Assembly: GCA_944472155.2 (NCBI GenBank)
Contig: OX235279.1
Location: 149,752,199 to 149,816,198, forward strand
Direction: 5' to 3'
DNA: 64,000 nt
DNA from: Trichobilharzia szidati
Taxonomy: Eukaryota; Platyhelminthes; Trematoda; Strigeidida; Schistosomatidae
Shown: positions 15,101 through 24,100 of the stretch, in pieces
How the letters are laid out: each line of letters begins with the position of its first letter
Numbering within the stretch: the stretch's first letter is position 1
Position numbers and translations under genes: made by a program
Notes under the pieces: model-generated
What the model was told of the DNA's origin: nothing
Database searches by the model: none
What the model saw: only the letters and a program-made list of their open reading frames with translations

Positions 15101-18100
15101 TTTCAGAGAAATACTCCGTCTTTACAAGTTTTTAGCAGCAGCCAGCACTTTCGTTTTTGAGATTTTGCACACAATTTTTTCTCAAGTTTTAAGTTTCCTT
15201 TGTCTAAATAGATATGAATAATTCTCCACGAGTTGGATTGTAGGGATTTGATTTGTTGTAAGTTTGGTCAGGGATTGATGTCATTTAGCGAACCACTGAA
15301 AACCGCAGTGATTGTCGCCCTAAAATCACGAAATGGTAGAAGTTGGACCATTCGATCGAGTCCCAGTGGTCCCGTAATTGACATCAACCCCTCATCAGAC
15401 TTGAGTGATTTTCCTTTGAGTATTGCTGACGCTTATATAACTACTAGTAATAGCCTATAATTTAGGGCATAAAATTTTGAACGATTGCTTAGCTTCACTA
15501 GAATAATTATTTTCCATTCAATGTCTGATGTTAGACCTTAGAAGACAATCAAAGATATGATGTGCATAACCTGAGCTTTGTCTTTACTGGGACTCTACAA
15601 CCAACATGTATTTACAGTATGTCAGTCAGTGATAACACGTAAGAGTTTGGTATTAGGCTGGTTATTTCACAAATGAAATCTTATGGCAGAAAATGCGTAT
15701 ATACCATTTGGGACTTGTCGACCAAGTTTTAACTGTGAACATTAAACTAAGTGACGCGACAGTGTTTTCAATCATACCATAGTGTTTAGTATTAATAATC
15801 AAGTTTTTTTTAAAATCAGACAGTACATCACTAGCATTCCGAATTTCCAATGCAACTTTAATTTTTCACGTCTAAATATGCACTTTGTTCATGATTAACA
15901 ACAGAGATGGAGATTAGGCCACTAAGGTCGTCGTCCTACACAATAATTTCCAATATATATTGTCAAATGAAAATACACATATGTAGTATGCGGCTTATCT
16001 TGCTGACTACATCATAAGCTTGATCGGGAGAATTTACTGAGTTTCAGCATGAAAAGTAGCACAGAAGTGACTTTTGCCTTCAAAAAGAATGTTTCTGATT
16101 TGCTTCTTGCTCTGCATAGACACAGAAAGCACCTTTATTTTCTCTTTCAGGTACGCTAATAAATCATCAACTTTCACGGTGCTAGCTGTTTGAAACTAAT
16201 AACTCCTTGCTTGTCTGCATAAGTATATTAAGTTCACTTTAATTTTTGTGTACTTCATTGAAGTGTGACCACTTGAAATGAAAGTTTAGAAACTACAACG
16301 GTTTATTATTAAATCCCACCAATGGATATAAATGGTGATTAGGATTCAAGGCTAATTTTGTGTCCTGAATCGAACTAAGTAGAAAAATTGTTGAAAATCA
16401 ATAAGAACAAGAACAGCCTTTTCTCTCATTTACAAATCATCAGTTATGTAAGCTCATAGCCACATTTAACCGGTGGTCTTTAATTTTTAGCTTTTTAAGA
16501 AAATAATGATATAGATTTAGTAATCTATGAATGCAGCCGTGACTAGCGGGCTTAAACACTTGACTTTCATTCAGTGGGTGGCGGGCTCCATCCCTACTTC
16601 ACGTATTTTAGCCCGGGCAGATATCATCACCCCCCAGAAAATGAGTATAGTTCAGGGATTGTTGGGTGAAAAATCTGTAACTGGTAATATTGTGTGTGTG
16701 ATGTTGATTTTCGACCATGTGTGACAGAATCGAACTTAATATGCATTTTATCTCCTCCTTGAGAAACCAAGTTGTTAAATGTTCTCGAATGCGTAGATAA
16801 ACCAGTCTAATTTTACGGCATATACCACTTGAGCCAGAGGGATATTTGCAATTATAAACGCATGGGGAACAGCTATGGTTGAGTAGAACGTTTTTCGGTT
16901 TCTAGGTGAACACTCAATTACTTCTGAAGGATAGGAGCAGATGAGCAGAGCAAAAAGACTTCTTTGTTGCTGTGTACAAAGACTGGGATGGAATTTTGGG
17001 CAGAAGTATCTCTTATGTACAGTAAACTTAAAAATAATGCTTTTAAAAATGTCATAGGAAAACAAACGAATAAAAATATATGACAGTGGAGAAAAAACAA
17101 CAGTAAAACATTTTCTTTTCAGTTAAATGTCAATATTTTTTTTACTCTTTCAGATAAGGCTGTCTCCATAGCTGAATTAGGCATTCAACAATGTAAATAT
17201 GAAGAATTAGCGAGTGAATTTCGTCACTACTGTCCTGTTACACTGAGAGAGAAACACGAACTAGAAGATACAATCAATGAGCCTAAACATGAATTCATTA
17301 TTCAGTTGAAATTGAATGATAATGCCAACAAGGCATCACTGAACAATAATCATAACCACAATCACAAACATAATCATACTCACATTCATAATAATAATAA
17401 TAGTAATAGTTATAATAATAACAATGATCGTAAATCTGAAAATAGTCATGTTAACGACGATCTTTCGCATGCTTCTGGTTCTGTTATCTTCGATCAAAAT
17501 AAGGTTGGTGAAGAAGAACAAGAAAGAGATGAGTTCACTGATGCTTTGAATAGTCCTATTAAAATTTATACAAAAATGCGTTTTACCGCTGAATATAAGG
17601 GACATTACTATCGTATGGCTGGACCAGATGAACTGCACGCCTTTTTAACCAATCCAGAAAGATATATTAGACCGAATAATATGTATATTCTACCACAAGA
17701 GGAGTTAATTCCTATGCGCTTAAGAGGAGATAGTTTAAAGAGAATCCGTGATTCTTTTCCAATACAATTAGCACTGAATGGTTATTGTCCTGTTTGCTTT
17801 CAACATAGTAAATCACGTTATGAAGGTTTAAAATTAGGCCTCTCAGAATACATAGCACACTATGACAATAAATTTTATACATTCTGCTCAAATGATTGTT
17901 TACTCGAATTTCTTAGGTAAGTGAAGCTTGTTTCGTTTTAGTGCCTACAAGTTTGAAGTTTACGCCTATTTTTTCTTCATATATTACTATAAATTGCTGC
18001 ATGTAACTTATCAATTACGTAGCTGGTGAGACATTCAACTCACTGGCGAAAATTGAGTATACTGCATAGTAGTGTGTTCTGTTCTAATCGATGGCTGTAA

Positions 18101-21100
18101 ACTTAGTCACTGTATATGATCTGTGAAGCTCCTCGTATAGTATATAAATACTGTTGGCATTTGACGAGGCTGTTGTATAAGTAAACTAGAGATTGGATGA
18201 AGACAGTCTGAGATAAGAAGTTAAGTTGTTCAGTCAGTGAAGTAGTAAATCTGCATCACAAAAAGTGGCTTGAGTATATGTTATTCCTCATTGTTTGCCT
18301 CAACTTTAAGGATGATCAGACTAAGTTATTTTGAGAATCCGTAAATTCAGTGACTTATTGACCTGAGCTAAATGAATTAACTGGCTCAGGTCCACGGAGA
18401 TACAATGCAGAATCAGTGACAGTGTTATAGATGCATTCATACCCTGTCATATTAAGTCTCTTTATTCACTTTACCCGTTAATCTTTTTTCTCTCAAGGCA
18501 TTCTTCGGATGATTCATGATAAGATTTTAGGGATACTAAAAATAATCCTTGATAGATTAATTTCTCCCATTTGGAAGTCTCGTGAACAACAGATTGACTT
18601 CTCAGTCTAAGCTAAAATGACTATTTAACTGAAGGCATCATTAGTACTATAAGTTTCATAATGAAAACTGCTTCGAATTTGTTCTGTTCTCTGCAAGTAG
18701 TGTACTTAAATGAACTACTATCTTTACTTTTTGAATGTAATTTGTTCTCTTTTTTCCACTCATCGAAATAATTTTCCTACTATTCAAAAACTCAGCATTA
18801 CTTTTGCATTAACTGAGCAAGGCGTAAGCAGTGGACAAATTCCAAGAAATCTTACATCAGGACGAAACTATTGCTGATTGTTTCTCTTCAAGTGTAGATA
18901 CTCTTAAAACTTCTCCACAAACTCCTGTATTTAACACATCAGCTTAATGGGACATTCATTTCGATGATTCAGTGATACATTGCCCACCAACAATGCACGT
19001 GGTTCAGGTTCAATTCCGGCCGACGTACTCCGAATTCTTACCTAGTTTACTAGCCGATAATAAGCCCGCAAAAGAGTCAAGGGTGGGCGTGATGTATGAT
19101 GTAACCCCACCATGTAAAAATCATCACAACTTGAAGTCATTTGTCCCACTCAAAACACACGAAAGGAAAAAATGCAATAATGGATTGGAAAACTGACGTT
19201 GTCTTCGACTTAATTAAATAACGACTGAAGTCGGATAAAACATCAAGAGGTAAAGCGTATACAGACAAATAGTATTTCAGTAGCATCCACGAACTCTGCT
19301 GATCCAGAAAAGAATTTTGCTTGAGTTGTCAAAGGTTTAGTAAAACATTACTCTCCTTGAATAGCAATCATCATATAAGCAATCTACCTTCATTGGTTTG
19401 GTCATAATTTTATACATAGTGAGTACATGAGGCAGAGAATGTGAAATTTTCTCAGATAGTCTTATTTTAAAATCATGAATAATCCCCATCCATACATTTG
19501 TGAAAAAAAAACACGTCGTTCAACAGTGAGCCTGTTTTCGGCGAATTCACTCACTTAGCTGTACAATCGCAATTATACGTAATTAGACTGTATATGTGTC
19601 TACCTTTGGTTTGTCAGACAAGAATAAAAATTAGGGAGGGTTTTGTCTGCGTCATCAAAATATTTTAAAACATTTTAGGCACTGCCATTGAAAGTGGGAG
19701 ATATGAAAAGGCCAGCTATGTCTGATCATATATGCCTGTGTACTATCTCCTGTGTTAGGTGAGTAATGTTGAGGTTAGGCTTAGGCCGAGTGTTAGGTAA
19801 GGAGGGGAAATCAATAGACGAGACTGTGAAGTTACATCGACCGAGGTGGGTAGGACATGTGTCACGCATGCTTAGCCATCCATCGCCTTCCTCGACGAGC
19901 AATGACAGCTGACATAGAATCAGGTTGGAAAAGAGCTATTGGTGGTCAGACTGAAACATGGCTTTGTCAGCCAATGAAATGCACAACAGTTAGTTTAAAC
20001 CAGTCACGTCGGGAGGTGTAGATTCCTTGACTGGTTGGGGTCTTCGGGATGGTAAAAACTAATTACTGGAAATAGTTCTCAAAAGCTGGTGCAGAGACAT
20101 TCACTCTTTGTGCTTTATAATATCCAATGAAATCCTATTGTCCATCCATATTACAATTCTTTTCGCCTCATATCTCTGTTTATTATCTCTTTCTTTAATC
20201 TCTCTCCTCTTGTTTTGTGTGCTACATGGAGTGTGACAACTTGAACTGTCGCACACCTGTGCAAAGTTCTATGTTGAAAACAGTCGGCCAGTCAGATGAG
20301 TAATCAAATTGTAACTATAGTGTGTGTGAAGATCAGTAAGAGGGTAGTAGTGATGAGCTGTCAAAGATATAGTTGTCAGTGTTAGTCAAAGCATTAAAGA
20401 AGTTGAATAAGTGTATTATAAATGTCAGTAAAAAGTTTTGGTATTGTGGAATAGATCAAATAAATTATAATTATCCGTAGAAGAGATAATAAAAGTAGTT
20501 GAATTCTATCCAACAACAAAATACTTTACATTTGAAGGAAAAATATGCCAATAAAATGAAGGAATAGCCATGGGATCTCCCATCTCACCAATAGTAGCAG
20601 ACATATTCATGGATTTTTGGGAAGAGCATGCACTTAAACCATTCATATCATACATAAAATGTTGGTGGAGATATGCAGATGACACGTCAGTAGTATTGAA
20701 AATGAATTGTGTTGAGCAATTCTTCTTCTCTCAGATAAAATTCACTATGGAAATAGAGAATGAAATTTCGGAACTGCCTATGTTAGACTGCAAACTAAAA
20801 AGAGTAACACATGGTAGCATAAAAACGACGCTATATATATAGAAAAACTACACATTCTAGGAGTATCTTTGATTATCACTCAACTCATCCATTCACGGTA
20901 AAAACTAGGGTCAATACAAGGTTTCGCAGACAGAATACGCAGACCTACAACAACACCAGATGTCCAGGGAAAAGAAATAAATGTTTTATTCAATATGTTA
21001 CCCGAAAACAATTACCCAGAAGAATTTATCAGAGATAATATAAAGATAGAGAGTAAAACCAGAGAATGACAAGAGGGATGAGGGCAAAAAACAATCACCA

Positions 21101-24100
21101 TACTATACAAAAATGGTGCATCAAAGGCAATTCGAAGAAACCTCAAAATAATTTGGATTCGTATCACGTTTAAACGCACGAATCTAATTACGAATAAAAT
21201 AAATCAGCTAAAAGATCCGATGAAAACGATGGATTAAAATAATGTAATTTACAAAATATCTTTTTTTTCAAGAGTTGATTTGTAAGGATTTGATTTCTTT
21301 TTCGAGGTTGACCATGGACTGATATCAGTTAGAGAACCATTGAAAACCAGGGAGTACTGGACAGTTGTTTCATCCTCGTTTAGGAATTATTGTCAGTACG
21401 CAACCGCTGGTGCGTACTCTAACTGATATCAATCCGTGGTCAAACTTGAAAACATCTTGTTTTGAATGTCAGGCTAAATATATGGGTCAAACGTCTAGAT
21501 AAATCAGAATAAGAGTGAATGAACATAAACGCTTAACTAAAGGTGATCCCACAGGAATACAAGCTTACAGTAATTTAGAAGAAATTTAATGTATAGCTGC
21601 ACATACATAGGACAAAAACCACAACATTGATCGAGACAACGTTTGTAATAAGAAAACTTATATGAACAAATGGAAAGCGAGACTTATGACAGAATCGATA
21701 TTCATTAAAGTCACACCGGATACATGTAACAAGGGTGACTCAGTACAGCGATCAACAACCTGGAATATAGTTCTGGATACACAAAAATGAATGGGAAAGA
21801 AGAACTATATATATTAGAGTACAAATCATAAAAGCGTAAATTAAAAAACAATTCCAACAGCTGGTGTGGTTACGGGCAGTAACTGTGCTCGAAATATTAC
21901 CAAAAAACAAAAAAAAAACTTATTATTGTGTTTAAACTATTGAAATATAATTATAATTTAAGTGCGTAATAAGATAAACAATTTAATGAGTTGTAATCAG
22001 GATGGACATAGAAAAGAAGGAAAATGCGGAAATATGTTAGAGTTCTGACGAAATGCAAGAGTTATAATGAATTAGAAAAACAAACAAACAAAAGCCAAGA
22101 CAGTAGAAATCAAGAAGGCCGTTACCATGATAGTAGAAGTGGTTGAATAATTTCCTTTTGTATGAATAGCTCCAGTTTCTCTACCTTAATGACTAACGCT
22201 TCAGAAACGCAAAGAAGACAAAAGCGCATTGACTTTGGCAGGTTGTTCTTCACTTTGTAGATTATTTTCAAGGAGGCGTTTGTTGAGATAGAATGACCAG
22301 TGTTGACATGGTGTTCTATTATCGCACTCCTTATAGATCCACTACTACTTTTCTACAACAGTGTGGTGGGATAGTGTTCTAGAACCTTTTTAGAAAGTAT
22401 ACGCATTGAACGACCAATGTACCTGGCTCCACAGACATAGTTGAACTGACATATATTATATACACATAGAAGTGGTCAGATGCGAAATCTTGTCCTTAAT
22501 ACTTCTTCAGACCAGCGGACGACTGGAGAACACCACTGTTACAGTTGCTGCGAAGAATATTCTTCTCAAAGTTGCTGAAATTCTTCTCTTAAGAATCTCA
22601 CAGGCTAAGTCTCACTTGAAGTCCAGGTTTATGTAAGGTTTCTTTTTTGGAACAAATTTTAGTTTCACATGCACACATCGGCCATTGGAATCATAGTTAT
22701 CTAACAGAGAGAATATATTCTTAACCAGATAAATTCTAGTCTTCATAAATAACTTGTAGCTACTAACCATTTCAGAAAATAAATAAATAAACAAAATCAA
22801 TGAAATAACAGGAAGTGTTCCAAGTTTTTTTTCTGGTTAAGTATTATTCACAAAACATAAATAAACCGGAAGAAAAACAACTGCGAAATATGAAATAACC
22901 TTGGTTATGCATAACTGGTTAATAAATACGCCTCAAAAATAATCAATGCACTGATTGTTTACCTAATAATACTAGCAACGTGTAGAACATACGTCTCCTT
23001 TTAAAGTAAGAATTACTTAGCTTCATTATTCACTATTGAAGAGGATATAACGCGCGGTTACCGAAGTTCCCTCAATGTATTGCACTTGATTTGAGCTTTT
23101 GATAACTGGATAACATTTCGTCTGATTTGTTGGAGGACTTCATCATGAGCTGACATCAGTTAGAGAACCGGCTGTTTCGCCCTAGTTTAGGGCGCTTCAT
23201 CAGTACGCTCCCACCGGGGTTCAAACCCACGACCTTCTGGTTGCAAAGCGAGCTCATAGACCATTAAGCCATTGGGATTCGATCGTCTGACTCCTTTTCA
23301 GCAGTTTCAATTCTGTTCTATTTTCACTTTTCCTTTAATCTCAGGTCGTCAATTTGATAGCTTCAGTTCTTTTGATAACAGGCACTCTTTGTTGTTTTAA
23401 CTATGGTTTGAAAGCTTTTCATTCTCTGCGAAGATGAGTTTTTATTTTTTCAGGACAATGCTTAAATTCATGTCAGAGGCTGTGTTGATGAACTCCAGTA
23501 CTCGATAAGCATTAGAACTATTAGAGGTGTGATCTTACAGTTAACAGCTATTTGTAAGTATGAATATTCAATCTAAATGTTCACTAATTTTAAAATATTT
23601 TGATGTTCTCCATTTGTTCTCTTTTTTCTTCAACAGAAAACCTGTTCTTTTCGATGATTTAAAATTACCACACAAGTTACCTCCAATCGCTAATCCAATA
23701 ACATTGAAATCTTTACCATTACCTGGTTTCCTTGAACAGACACTGGGTATAGCACTTTGTAGAGCATTGTCTGCTGTTGGTCAAGACCGACCAAAATTCC
23801 CATTTATAAAAATCAAACGGTCAGCATTAATCTACATGGGATTACATTTAAAAGGTAAGCTAAAACATATGGCGTATTTTTAAATATTTTGATAGTGGCC
23901 ACTTTCTCTGCTAGAGGATTATCGATACTTTTTTTTGGTTGTCAAATTATGGAATTATATGTGGTAAAGAATGAATTAACCTCAATCCATCCATTTTGAT
24001 CTGAGTAGCTGAAGAATATCTTATACTCTGACATAGTAAATGTGACTCAATTTTGCCAAGTTGCTTAGCTCCAGTCTCCTAACTATAGTTCGCTTACTGA

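Noticed and set aside
17306..17920. ATG-started 204-codon frame as a separate gene
   Set aside because: It is internal to AK9 exon e; the exon opens 152 nt earlier at a good acceptor and ends at a good donor.
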